Source: Stenotrophomonas sp.
GTDB lineage: Bacteria > Pseudomonadota > Gammaproteobacteria > Xanthomonadales > Xanthomonadaceae
DNA length: 7,826 nt
Assembly (NCBI GenBank): GCA_003248565.1
Contig: QFOV01000255.1
Location: 1-7,826, forward strand
Direction of reading: 5' to 3'
In this document: one piece after another, positions 1-4,957 of the stretch
Layout: every line of letters starts with the position of its first letter
How positions within the stretch are numbered: position 1 is the first letter of the stretch
Program-made: the position numbers and the translations under genes
Notes under the pieces: model-generated
The model's input: the letters and a program-made list of their open reading frames with translations, nothing else
Database searches by the model: none
What the model was told of the DNA's origin: nothing

Positions 1-164
1 GTGTCCAGCGTGATCTTGCCGCCGCCGGCCGCGACGATATCGTCAAGCAGGCCGCGCATGTCCTGGCTGGCGCTGCTGTCGTCGAGCGAGGCGATCAGGC
101 GCAGTGGCTGGCGCAGCAGGCCCATGTACTGCTGCAGCTGGGTCTTGAGGCTGTCGTCGAGCAC
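1..164 (-). CDS. ahpF: Alkyl hydroperoxide reductase subunit F, N-terminal fragment (cut by left edge)
   Basis: AhpF is the flavoprotein that takes electrons from NADH and passes them through its own disulfides to reduce AhpC. Only the first 54 codons are present. On the minus strand they read M(GTG)LDDSLKTQLQQYMG..., followed by LRLIASLDDSSAS and a stretch ending GGKITLD. This matches the known start of AhpF (E. coli: MLDTNMKTQL..., with LIATLDDS), the beginning of its N-terminal thioredoxin-like domain. The redox CxxC centres and the FAD/NAD domains lie outside the window. The start is a GTG (complement of 162-164) preceded by AAGGAG (complement of 171-176) six bases upstream, a strong Shine-Dalgarno. 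It lies downstream of ahpC on the same strand across a 224-bp gap, longer than expected for tightly coupled genes. Identification is from recognised family sequence and gene order. Confidence 0.9.
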   Translation of the reverse strand, partial: MLDDSLKTQLQQYMGLLRQPLRLIASLDDSSASQDMRGLLDDIVAAGGGKITLD

Positions 165-388
165 GGTCAACTCCTTCGTTGAGGCAAAGCGGGGGAGTGA
201 CGCCCCTGCATGAAGCGGGGCGCCAGTAAAAAGTAGGGGTGAACCGCAGCGGGCTGCGTGGCGTGCGGGCGTGGTGCTGGCTGGCATCAACACGCTGCGG
301 TTCACCCCCACGCCCGCCGCGAGGGCGGGGTGGGAGTGCCATGACGATGAACCTTGTATCTGGTTCATCACCACCGGCTGACTGGGAC
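165..388 (-). promoter_or_regulatory. Structured ahpC-ahpF intercistronic region with three inverted repeats
   Basis: This 224-bp gap holds no convincing gene. Read along the minus strand after the ahpC stop it contains, in order: a hairpin at 369-346 (8-bp perfect stem GATGAACC/GGTTCATC, 8-nt loop); a GC-rich hairpin at 334-307 (CCCGCC/GGCGGG core, extended by ACCCC-type pairing around one bulge); and a 16-bp perfect inverted repeat, arms 293-308 and 236-251 (CGCTGCGGTTCACCCC and its complement), with a 41-nt loop. The last arm is followed at once by TACTTTTTAC, which resembles the U-run of an intrinsic terminator. The segment 265-274 is also fully complementary to 308-317, giving a competing fold. 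The ahpF Shine-Dalgarno lies about 50 bases further on. A partial terminator or mRNA-processing role that keeps AhpC above AhpF is plausible but inferred. Confidence 0.5.
236..308 (-). terminator. Candidate partial intrinsic terminator (16-bp inverted repeat plus T-run)
   Basis: The arms 236-251 and 293-308 are perfectly complementary over 16 bp. On the minus strand the distal arm runs straight into TACTTTTTAC (complement of 226-235). The stem plus T5 resembles a rho-independent terminator for ahpC transcripts, but the 41-nt loop is unusually long. A short internal hairpin (GCAGC/GCTGC, 246-250 with 253-257) would compete with it. Complete termination is unlikely because ahpF has a good ribosome site immediately beyond and no obvious promoter of its own. 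Leaky termination or 3'-end protection of ahpC mRNA is the likeliest reading. Confidence 0.35.
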
Positions 389-952
389 TTAGATCTTGCC
401 GACCAGGTCCAGCGACGGGGTCAGGGTCTTTTCGCCTTCCTTCCACTTGGCCGGGCACACTTCGTTCGGGTGTGCGGCGGTGAACTGGGCAGCCTTCAGC
501 TTGCGCAGGGTCTCGGACACGTCACGGGCGATCTCGTTGGAGTGGATTTCCGAGGTCTTGATCACGCCTTCCGGGTTGATCACGAAGGTGCCACGCAGGG
601 CCAGGCCTTCTTCCGCAATGTGCACGCCGAAGGCGTTGGTCAGCTGGTGGGTCGGGTCGCCGACCAGCGGGAACTTGGCCTTGCCCACGGCCGGCGAGGT
701 TTCGTGCCACACCTTGTGCGAGAAGTGGGTATCGGTGGTCACGATGTAGACCTCGGCACCGGCCTTCTGGAACTCGGCATAGTTGTCAGCGGCGTCTTCG
801 ATCTCGGTCGGGCAGTTGAAGGTGAAGGCTGCCGGCATGAAGATCAGGACCGACCACTTGCCCTTCAGCGATTCGTCGGTGACTTCAATGAACTTGCCGT
901 TGTGGAACGCATTGACCTTGAACGGCTGGACCTGGGTGTTGATAAGGGACAT
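389..952 (-). CDS. ahpC: Alkyl hydroperoxide reductase subunit C (2-Cys peroxiredoxin)
   Basis: AhpC reduces hydrogen peroxide and organic hydroperoxides in the cytoplasm and is recycled by AhpF. The protein is 187 aa, exactly the length of E. coli AhpC, and begins MSLINTQVQPFKVNAF. The peroxidatic cysteine is C47 in FTFNCPTE. The resolving cysteine is C166 in HPNEVCPAKWKEGE, and the C-terminus is SLDLVGKI, as in the AhpC1 (Prx1) family. The eukaryote-type C-terminal YF motif is absent, so this should be the robust, peroxide-resistant form. An in-frame extension of 32 codons upstream (to 1048) exists, but the ATG at 952 is chosen because it gives the family N-terminus and has AGAGGA upstream (complement of about 959-964). 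ahpF follows on the same strand. A candidate OxyR site lies about 100 bp upstream. Confidence 0.97.
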   Translation of the reverse strand: MSLINTQVQPFKVNAFHNGKFIEVTDESLKGKWSVLIFMPAAFTFNCPTEIEDAADNYAEFQKAGAEVYIVTTDTHFSHKVWHETSPAVGKAKFPLVGDPTHQLTNAFGVHIAEEGLALRGTFVINPEGVIKTSEIHSNEIARDVSETLRKLKAAQFTAAHPNEVCPAKWKEGEKTLTPSLDLVGKI

Positions 953-999
953 GAAGTTTCCTCTTGGGTGTAGGGCGGGGTGAATCGTTGGAGCAAAGA

Positions 1000-1019
1000 C
1001 TAATAGGCAGAAACTAATA
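1000..1019 (-). promoter_or_regulatory. ahpC: Candidate ahpC promoter -10 region
   Basis: The AT-rich stretch between the OxyR-like site and ahpC carries TATTAG twice on the minus strand (complement of 1000-1005 and 1014-1019). Each is a four-of-six match to the sigma-70 -10 hexamer. No good -35 hexamer sits at 16-18 bp from either, which is common for activator-dependent promoters. The resulting leader would be about 40-55 nt. This is a weak prediction based on composition and position. Confidence 0.3.
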
Positions 1020-1047
1020 AAACAAATGAATTGGATGCATCGTATCA

Positions 1048-1062
1048 ATAGATAAAGTCTAT
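1048..1062 (-). promoter_or_regulatory. Candidate OxyR half-site upstream of ahpC
   Basis: ATAG (1048-1051), seven bases, then CTAT (1059-1062) is an exact match to one half of the published OxyR recognition pattern ATAG-N7-CTAT-N7-ATAG-N7-CTAT. Because the element is a dyad it reads the same on both strands. The second half expected toward ahpC is poorly conserved. The site lies about 100 bp upstream of the ahpC start, a sensible place for an activator. TATCAAT also occurs twice as a direct repeat (1043-1049 and 1060-1066), and the second copy is part of the palindrome ATCAATTGAT (1061-1070). The match is seen directly; OxyR binding is inferred from the target gene and the motif. Confidence 0.5.
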
Positions 1063-1070
1063 CAATTGAT

Positions 1071-1252
1071 GCTCCGGAACTGCCTCAAGGCCTGATATCG
1101 GGTGCTTTGCGGGCTTTCCAAGCCATCCAGGGCCAAGCTGAATGGCGCGGCATAGACAGGATTAATCCCAAGGCAAGGATCATGGCGGTAGGCAGGGACG
1201 GGTGCGCTGACTATCCTCGCCCTCCTGAACGAACCCGCGAAGAGGTAAAGCA
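1071..1252. other. Intergenic region between divergent ahpC and prmC
   Basis: About 180 bp lie between the OxyR-like element and prmC. It must hold the prmC promoter, since prmC is divergent from ahpC, but I see no well-spaced sigma-70 pair. TATCCT at 1212-1217 (within GACTATCCTC) is the best -10-like hexamer, about 35 bp before the start codon, but its -35 region is GC-rich. Open frames on the minus strand here encode nothing recognisable. Confidence 0.3.
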
Positions 1253-2095
1253 GTGTCCACGTTGAAGGTTGCCGAGCTGTTGCGGGAGGCCGCTGCACGC
1301 CTGCCGGGTGAAGATGCCCGCCATGAAGCCGAGCAGTTGCTGATCCACGTGCTGGGCGTGGAGCGGGCCTGGTTGTTCTCGCACGCCACCGACGAGGTGG
1401 ATGCCGACGCGGTGGAGCGTTTCGAGGTGCTGCTGGCGCGTCGTGCCGAGGGCCATCCGCTGGCCTATCTGACCGGCCGTCGCGGCTTCTGGACCCTGGA
1501 CCTGCAGGTCAACACGGCGACCCTCATTCCGCGTCCGGAAACCGAGCTGCTGGTCGAGCAGGCGCTGGCGCGGCTGCCGGCCGATGACATGGTGCGGGTG
1601 GCCGACATGGGCACCGGCAGTGGCGCGGTCGCCTTGTCGATCGCCAGCGAGCGGCCTTTGGCCACGGTGATGGCGACCGATGTGCTGGGCCCGACCTTGG
1701 CGATGGCGGTGAAGAACGCACAGGCGCACGGTCTGGAAAATGTGTGGTTCCGGCGTGGCCACTGGTATACGGCGCTGGGCGCGGATCGCTTCGACATGAT
1801 CGTCAGCAACCCACCGTACATCGCAGCAGGTGATCCACATCTGGTGCAGGGAGACCTGCGTTTCGAGCCGCCGCCGGCCCTGGCCTCGGGTCCGGATGGT
1901 CTGGATGCGATCCGCGAGATCATTGCCGGCGCGCATGAGCATCTGGTGCCCGGTGGTTGGTTGCTGCTGGAGCACGGCTGGGATCAGGGCGAGGCGATCC
2001 GCGCGCTGCTGGAACAGGCCGGGTTTGCGGAGGCGCAGACGGTGCAGGACCTGGAACAGCGTGATCGGGTGACTTTGGGTCGTTGGCCTGGTTGA
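1253..2095 (+). CDS. prmC: Peptide chain release factor N5-glutamine methyltransferase (HemK/PrmC)
   Basis: PrmC uses S-adenosylmethionine to methylate the glutamine of the GGQ motif in release factors RF1 and RF2, which improves translation termination. The protein is 280 aa, normal for the family. The N-terminal helical release-factor-binding domain spans about residues 1-75. Next come the linker motif LIPRPETELL (91-100), the SAM-binding loop DMGTGSGAVALS (118-129), an acidic ribose-contacting D143 in ATDVLG, and the catalytic NPPY at 186-189 in IVSNPPYIA, which contacts the substrate glutamine. LLLEHGWDQGE (about 237-247) is the usual late motif. The start is GTG, with AGAGG at 1241-1245 seven bases upstream. 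No in-frame ATG precedes it. prfA, often its neighbour in enterobacteria, is not adjacent here. The 178-bp gap before it shows no clear promoter. Confidence 0.95.
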   Translation: MSTLKVAELLREAAARLPGEDARHEAEQLLIHVLGVERAWLFSHATDEVDADAVERFEVLLARRAEGHPLAYLTGRRGFWTLDLQVNTATLIPRPETELLVEQALARLPADDMVRVADMGTGSGAVALSIASERPLATVMATDVLGPTLAMAVKNAQAHGLENVWFRRGHWYTALGADRFDMIVSNPPYIAAGDPHLVQGDLRFEPPPALASGPDGLDAIREIIAGAHEHLVPGGWLLLEHGWDQGEAIRALLEQAGFAEAQTVQDLEQRDRVTLGRWPG

Positions 2096-2165
2096 GGTTG
2101 TTGTTGTTGCTGTTGTTGTTGCTGCTTCTGTTGCTGCTCTTGCTGCTCTTGCTCTGGCCGTTGCT
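2095..2165. repeat. TTG/CTG-rich low-complexity tract immediately after prmC
   Basis: Starting at the prmC stop codon, the plus strand becomes an imperfect trinucleotide tract of TTG, CTG and TTC-type triplets, with runs such as GTTGTTGTTGTTGCTG and TTGCTGCTCTTGCTG. Read on the minus strand it would encode poly-glutamine. Its strong T/G versus A/C strand bias is unlike the flanking genes. The later part (CTCTTGCTCTGG, near 2146-2157) is complementary in composition to the GAGCAA/GAGCCA runs about 110 bp further on, so the two could pair around the first REP. It looks like slippage-generated DNA rather than a gene. Confidence 0.75.
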
Positions 2166-2195
2166 GCCGCTGTCGGCTCTCGCTTCTGCTTTGGC

Positions 2196-2228
2196 TCGTC
2201 ATTCCCGCGAAGGCGGGAATCGCTCTGG
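2196..2228 (+). repeat. REP-like palindrome, copy A
   Basis: The core hairpin at 2201-2220 has 8-bp arms ATTCCCGC and GCGGGAAT around a GAAG loop. The flanks are CGTC on the left and CGCTCTGG on the right. This copy is the exact reverse complement of copy B over 33 bp (2196-2228 against 2293-2325). The ATTCCCGC...GCGGGAAT palindrome is a widespread intergenic REP-like sequence in proteobacteria. Such elements are usually non-autonomous and mobilised in trans by RAYT (TnpA-REP) proteins; none is encoded in this window. Confidence 0.85.
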
Positions 2229-2258
2229 TCTTTGCTTTTGCTTCCGCATTTGATTTGG

Positions 2259-2300
2259 GAGCAAGAGCAAGAGCAAGAGCAAGAGCCCAGAGCCAGAGCG
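2259..2300 (+). repeat. GAGCAA/GAGCCA tandem hexamers leading into REP copy B
   Basis: GAGCAA is repeated four times without error (2259-2282), then GAGCCC, a single A, GAGCCA and GAGCG. The last unit is the left flank of REP copy B. The run keeps an exact six-base period and abuts the hairpin, as does the run before copy C. Six-base units leave any reading frame open, which explains the spurious EQEQ or RARA-type open frames through here. Confidence 0.8.
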
Positions 2301-2325
2301 ATTCCCGCCTTCGCGGGAATGACGA
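2293..2325 (-). repeat. REP-like palindrome, copy B (inverted relative to A)
   Basis: The core hairpin is at 2301-2320, with ATTCCCGC and GCGGGAAT arms and a CTTC loop, preceded by CCAGAGCG and followed by GACG. Copies A and B form a head-to-head inverted pair (a BIME-like doublet) with a 64-bp spacer. The whole 33-bp units could pair as a long cruciform. The hexamer GAGCAA occurs four times in the spacer just before this copy. Confidence 0.85.
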
Positions 2326-2337
2326 CTTTCAAAGCCA

Positions 2338-2366
2338 GAGCCGGAGCCAGAGCCAGAGCCAGAGCG
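2338..2366 (+). repeat. GAGCCA tandem hexamers leading into REP copy C
   Basis: The units are GAGCCG, then GAGCCA three times, then GAGCG, which merges with the left flank of REP copy C. A further short run of the same motif (GCCAGA, GCCAGA, GCCA) follows copy C at 2405-2420. The hexamer resembles the REP flank CCAGAGCG itself, so the runs may have grown by slippage or by repeated partial duplication of that flank. Confidence 0.8.
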
Positions 2367-2389
2367 ATTCCCGCCTCCGCGGGAATGAC
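2359..2389 (-). repeat. REP-like palindrome, copy C (direct repeat of B)
   Basis: The core is 2367-2386, with the same 8-bp arms and a loop changed from CTTC to CTCC. It is preceded by CCAGAGCG exactly as in copy B and followed by GACA. Its core starts 66 bp after that of copy B and has the same orientation. Between B and C is a GAGCCA hexamer run. One substitution in the loop and one in the right flank separate it from B, suggesting recent duplication. Confidence 0.85.
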
Positions 2390-2420
2390 AATATCCAAAG
2401 CGAAGCCAGAGCCAGAGCCA

Positions 2421-2527
2421 AGGCGAGGTCAAAAATCTCATTTCACCGCGTCAATCAGGTCATTCCTTGTCCGCATGACGCACCCCGAAACCTCACGTAG
2501 CATCGCCATTCCAAGCCGGGGATGCCG
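2421..2527. other. Leader region before the esterase-like gene
   Basis: About 100 bp of ordinary composition lies between the repeat cluster and the next gene. It should hold that gene's promoter. I see no sigma-70 hexamer pair worth reporting. GGGGA at 2518-2522 is the best ribosome-site candidate and favours the ATG at 2528. Confidence 0.3.
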
Positions 2528-3784
2528 ATGATCCGTACCGCGTTCGCTGCCGTATTACTCGCCACATCACTGGGCTGCGCCGCAACGCAGGCTGCCAGCA
2601 AACACGCGCCCATCCATCCCTTGCGCGAGGGCTCGCCGATGCAGGATGACTTCGCCGATCTGGCGCCCCTTGGCGAGGCCATTGGCGACAAGCGCATCGT
2701 CATGCTCGATGAGCTCACCCATGGCGAAGGCAATATCTACGAAAGCAAGGTGCGCACCGTGCGCTACCTGCATGCGCGCAAGGGCTTTGACCTGCTGGTG
2801 TTGGAAAGCGGCTTGTTCGACGTCAGCCGCCTGTGGCAATCGCGGCTGCCACTGCGTGCCAACGCGCCCGGCAACTTCTTCTACATGTACGCCAACAGCG
2901 CCGAGGTATGGCCGCTGTATGACTATCTGGACGCACAGCGTGATACGCCTGATGCGATGCAGCTGGCTGGCTTTGATGGGCGTCTGAGCGGCGCATTTTC
3001 GCGGCGCCAGCTGGTGCCGCAGCTGCGCGAACGTTTGCTGCGGCAGCCACTGGATGAAATGGCACGGCAACGCCTGCAGCTGCATCTGCAACAGGTACAG
3101 CAATTGCTCGATGGCAAGCTGGCAATGGCCGACGCCCGCGCACGCCAACGCTTCCTCGATGATTCGCAATGGTTGCTGCAACTGTTGCCAGCGCCGGACG
3201 CCGAGCACGGCGACGATGTGTTTGACAGCGATGGTTTCTGGCGGCGCATCAACGCCAGCCTGCAACGCATGGCCGAGGTGAGCTGGCAACTGCGGCCTTT
3301 CGATGAGCACGATCCGGTCATGGCCGGCAACCTGCAGTGGCTGCTGGAACAAGCCTACCCGGGGCGCAAGGCGATCATCTGGGGGCACTACGCGCATCTG
3401 AACAGACTCGGTGGCTACCGCGATGGTCATCCACGTGGCTTCCCGCCGGTGGACAACGTGACCAGCGCCTTGCCGAAGAAGCTGCAGGCGCAGGCCTATG
3501 TGCTGCATTACGCCGGCGCGCAGGGTAGCTACCGCGATTACATCGATCAGCAACTGCGCGAGGTGGGCGCGCGGCCTTCACAGCTGGAGTCGCGCCTGAC
3601 CGCCAATGCAGCTGCGGTGTTCGTGGACCTGCATGCAGGCAGCTTGCCTGGCGAGGACGATGCAGCCAGCCGACTATGGAGCATGGACTATGCCGACGGC
3701 TTGCCCTTGGCCGAAGCCCGCCAGCGCTTCGATGGCCTGTGGCTGCTGGACCGCATCACCCCGGCGAGCAATGCAACGCCTTGA
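2528..3784 (+). CDS. Exported erythromycin-esterase-like family protein
   Basis: This belongs to the erythromycin esterase-like superfamily (Pfam PF05139 type), which includes EreA/EreB macrolide esterases and many members of unknown substrate. Numbering from the ATG at 2522 (which would add two residues), DELTHGEGNIYESK at 63-76 matches the GEATHG...K family motif, with E64 and H67 aligning to the catalytic E43 and H46 of EreB. LVLESG at 92-97 provides E95, and IIWGHYAHLNR at 285-295 provides H289 and H292, matching the WAHNxH motif with Asn replaced by Tyr. Residues 5-24 form a signal peptide (R5, hydrophobic 7-18); ATQA before 25 is a plausible cleavage site. C19 follows SLG, a poor lipobox. 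Ere resistance enzymes are normally cytosolic, so an exported version suggests a different ester or lactone substrate. The 2528 start is chosen because GGGGA is well spaced from it. It is probably transcribed alone. Confidence 0.8.
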   Translation: MIRTAFAAVLLATSLGCAATQAASKHAPIHPLREGSPMQDDFADLAPLGEAIGDKRIVMLDELTHGEGNIYESKVRTVRYLHARKGFDLLVLESGLFDVSRLWQSRLPLRANAPGNFFYMYANSAEVWPLYDYLDAQRDTPDAMQLAGFDGRLSGAFSRRQLVPQLRERLLRQPLDEMARQRLQLHLQQVQQLLDGKLAMADARARQRFLDDSQWLLQLLPAPDAEHGDDVFDSDGFWRRINASLQRMAEVSWQLRPFDEHDPVMAGNLQWLLEQAYPGRKAIIWGHYAHLNRLGGYRDGHPRGFPPVDNVTSALPKKLQAQAYVLHYAGAQGSYRDYIDQQLREVGARPSQLESRLTANAAAVFVDLHAGSLPGEDDAASRLWSMDYADGLPLAEARQRFDGLWLLDRITPASNATP

Positions 3785-3858
3785 TGGGACGCTGCAACGC
3801 AGACAAGACCGCAACATCGCTGCGTTAGACTAGCCGGCCTGTTCCCAGCGAGGCTGCC
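3785..3858 (+). promoter_or_regulatory. Short intergenic region with candidate pip promoter
   Basis: The 74-bp gap holds TTAGACT at 3825-3831. TAGACT is a four-of-six match to the -10 consensus and sits 27 bp before the pip ATG. There is no convincing -35 at the right distance. GCGAGG at 3848-3853 is a reasonable ribosome site five bases before the ATG. Confidence 0.3.
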
Positions 3859-4920
3859 ATGCGCACGCTCTACCCCGCCATCGAGCCCTACGACACCGGC
3901 ACGCTCAAGGTCGACGACCGCCATACGCTGTATTTCGAACAATGCGGCAATCCCAACGGCAAGCCGGTGGTGATGCTGCACGGCGGCCCGGGTGGCGGCT
4001 GCAGCGACAAGATGCGCCAGTTCCACGACCCGTCCAAGTACCGCATCATCCTGTTCGACCAGCGTGGCTCGGGCCGTTCCACCCCGCATGCCGATCTGGT
4101 CGACAACACCACCTGGGATCTGGTCGCCGACATCGAGAAGCTGCGCGAAAAGCTCGGCGTCGACAGTTGGCAGGTATTCGGTGGCAGCTGGGGTTCGACG
4201 CTGGCCTTGGCCTATGCGGAAACCCATCCGCAGCGGGTGACCGAGCTGGTGCTGCGCGGCATCTTCATGCTGCGTCGCTGGGAGCTGGAATGGTTCTACC
4301 AGGAAGGCGCCAATCGCCTGTTCCCGGATGCCTGGGAGCACTATCTCAAGCCGATCCCGCTGGTTGAACGCCATGACCTGATCTCGGCCTTCCACCGCCG
4401 CCTGACTAGTGACGACGAGGCCACGCGCCTGGCTGCCGCCAAGGCATGGAGCGTGTGGGAAGGTGCCACCAGCTTCCTGCATGTGGACGACGATTTCGTC
4501 AACAGCCATGAGGACCCGCAGTTCGCATTGGCCTTCGCCCGCATCGAGAACCACTATTTCGTCAACGGTGGCTTCTTCGAGGTGGAAGACCAGCTGCTGC
4601 GCGACGCGCACAAGATCGCCCACATCCCGGGTGTGATCGTGCATGGCCGTTACGACGTGGTCTGCCCGCTGGCCAATGCCTGGGAACTGCACAAGGCCTG
4701 GCCGAAGGCGACGCTGCAGATCAGCCCGGCGTCCGGTCACTCGGCGCAGAGAACGTCGACGCACTGGTACGCGCCACCGACAGTTTCGCCGGTTGATACG
4801 CGGGCCCCTGTAGTGCCGAGCCATGCTCGGCACTACCGCTTCGCTCCCTCCCTTTCGCGCAGCGAAGGGGAGGGTTGGGGAGGGGGGCTTTGGCTGGCGC
4901 TGCCGAGGCGTCGCGGCTGA
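3859..4920 (+). CDS. pip: Proline iminopeptidase with frameshifted, extended C-terminus
   Basis: This alpha/beta-hydrolase (peptidase family S33) removes N-terminal proline from peptides. Residues 1-296 follow the Xanthomonas enzyme closely: HGGPGGG oxyanion-hole motif (41-47), DQRGSGRS (67-74), nucleophile S110 in GGSWGS, D266 in HGRYD and H294 in SGHSA. Those catalytic positions equal those of the Xanthomonas protein. After A296 the frame changes. The annotated frame continues 57 residues as QRTSTHWYAPP... to a stop at 4918-4920, whereas the expected ending ENVDALVRATDSFAG with stop is encoded two bases out of frame at 4749-4796. The family normally ends near 313 aa; this one is 353. The tail is translated from a SMAG repeat, a hairpin and a G-rich tract, and is rich in Gly, Trp and Arg. 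All catalytic residues precede the shift, so activity may persist, but the last helix is lost. Confidence 0.9.
   Translation: MRTLYPAIEPYDTGTLKVDDRHTLYFEQCGNPNGKPVVMLHGGPGGGCSDKMRQFHDPSKYRIILFDQRGSGRSTPHADLVDNTTWDLVADIEKLREKLGVDSWQVFGGSWGSTLALAYAETHPQRVTELVLRGIFMLRRWELEWFYQEGANRLFPDAWEHYLKPIPLVERHDLISAFHRRLTSDDEATRLAAAKAWSVWEGATSFLHVDDDFVNSHEDPQFALAFARIENHYFVNGGFFEVEDQLLRDAHKIAHIPGVIVHGRYDVVCPLANAWELHKAWPKATLQISPASGHSAQRTSTHWYAPPTVSPVDTRAPVVPSHARHYRFAPSLSRSEGEGWGGGLWLALPRRRG
4747..4796 (+). other. Frameshift junction and orphaned original 3' end of pip
   Basis: Directly after the codons for SGHSA the sequence is CA followed by GAGAACGTC. In the Xanthomonas protein the same place reads SGHSAFEPENVD. 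The FEP codons (9 nt) are therefore reduced to 2 nt, a net loss of 7, and the remaining ENVDALVRATDSFAG plus TGA (4794-4796) is intact but out of frame. The preserved downstream codons imply that the deletion is recent or is an assembly error. Confidence 0.8.
4810..4836 (+). repeat. SMAG-type (GTAG) REP palindrome, copy 1
   Basis: Two 12-bp perfect arms, GTAGTGCCGAGC (4810-4821) and GCTCGGCACTAC (4825-4836), enclose a CAT loop. The GTAG head and the GCCGAGC...GCTCGGC stem are the signature of the SMAG family of REPs described in Stenotrophomonas maltophilia. Placed just after the ancestral pip stop at 4796, it would normally sit in the 3' untranslated region, where REPs can end or stabilise transcripts. 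Because of the pip frameshift it now lies inside the open reading frame. Confidence 0.85.
4846..4874 (+). repeat. 13-bp hairpin (CCCTCCCTTTCGC / GCGAAGGGGAGGG)
   Basis: Arms 4846-4858 and 4862-4874 pair over 13 bp with a single T-G wobble and a GCA loop. It lies 10 bp after SMAG copy 1, and its right arm supplies the first two G runs of the quadruplex-type tract that follows. I take it to be a second dispersed intergenic palindrome, but cannot confirm copy number from one window. It may serve as a transcript end; no T-run follows. Confidence 0.7.
4867..4887 (+). repeat. G-quadruplex-type G tract
   Basis: Four G runs (4867-4870, 4872-4874, 4877-4880, 4882-4887) are separated by loops of A, TT and A, which satisfies the standard G3+N1-7 quadruplex pattern with very short loops. 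The G runs are on the strand that is also the pip mRNA. The first two runs are used by the 4846-4874 hairpin, so hairpin and quadruplex exclude each other. Confidence 0.7.
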
Positions 4921-4957
4921 CGCCGTTCCTGCAGTTATTGATTGCTGGCAAGGCCCC

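Noticed and set aside
236..308. Inverted repeats as the ends of an insertion sequence
   Set aside because: The 16-bp arms are only 41 bp apart, leaving no room for a transposase, and no flanking target duplication is visible.
239..973. A 244-codon plus-strand frame covering ahpC
   Set aside because: It is the antisense of ahpC, which has full family motifs; the frame is a by-product of GC-rich codon use.
1984..2202. A minus-strand frame coding a poly-glutamine-rich 72-residue peptide
   Set aside because: The glutamines come from the trinucleotide tract after prmC. It overlaps the prmC 3' end and REP copy A, and has no domain or ribosome site.
1211..2398. A 395-codon open frame on the minus strand across prmC and the repeat region
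   Set aside because: It is antisense to the well-supported prmC. Its start lies in the hexamer/REP repeats (ALALAL, SCSCSC, IPAKAGIALA), which stay open because six-base units contain no stop.
2259..2420. Possible CRISPR array because of regularly repeated units
   Set aside because: The units are six-base tandem repeats and REP hairpins 66 bp apart, without 28-37-bp repeats or unique spacers of constant length; no cas gene is near.
2232..2531. Plus-strand frames through the REP cluster (EQEQEQ, RARARA, IPAFAGMT)
   Set aside because: They are translations of tandem hexamers and palindromes, a common source of false short hypothetical proteins.
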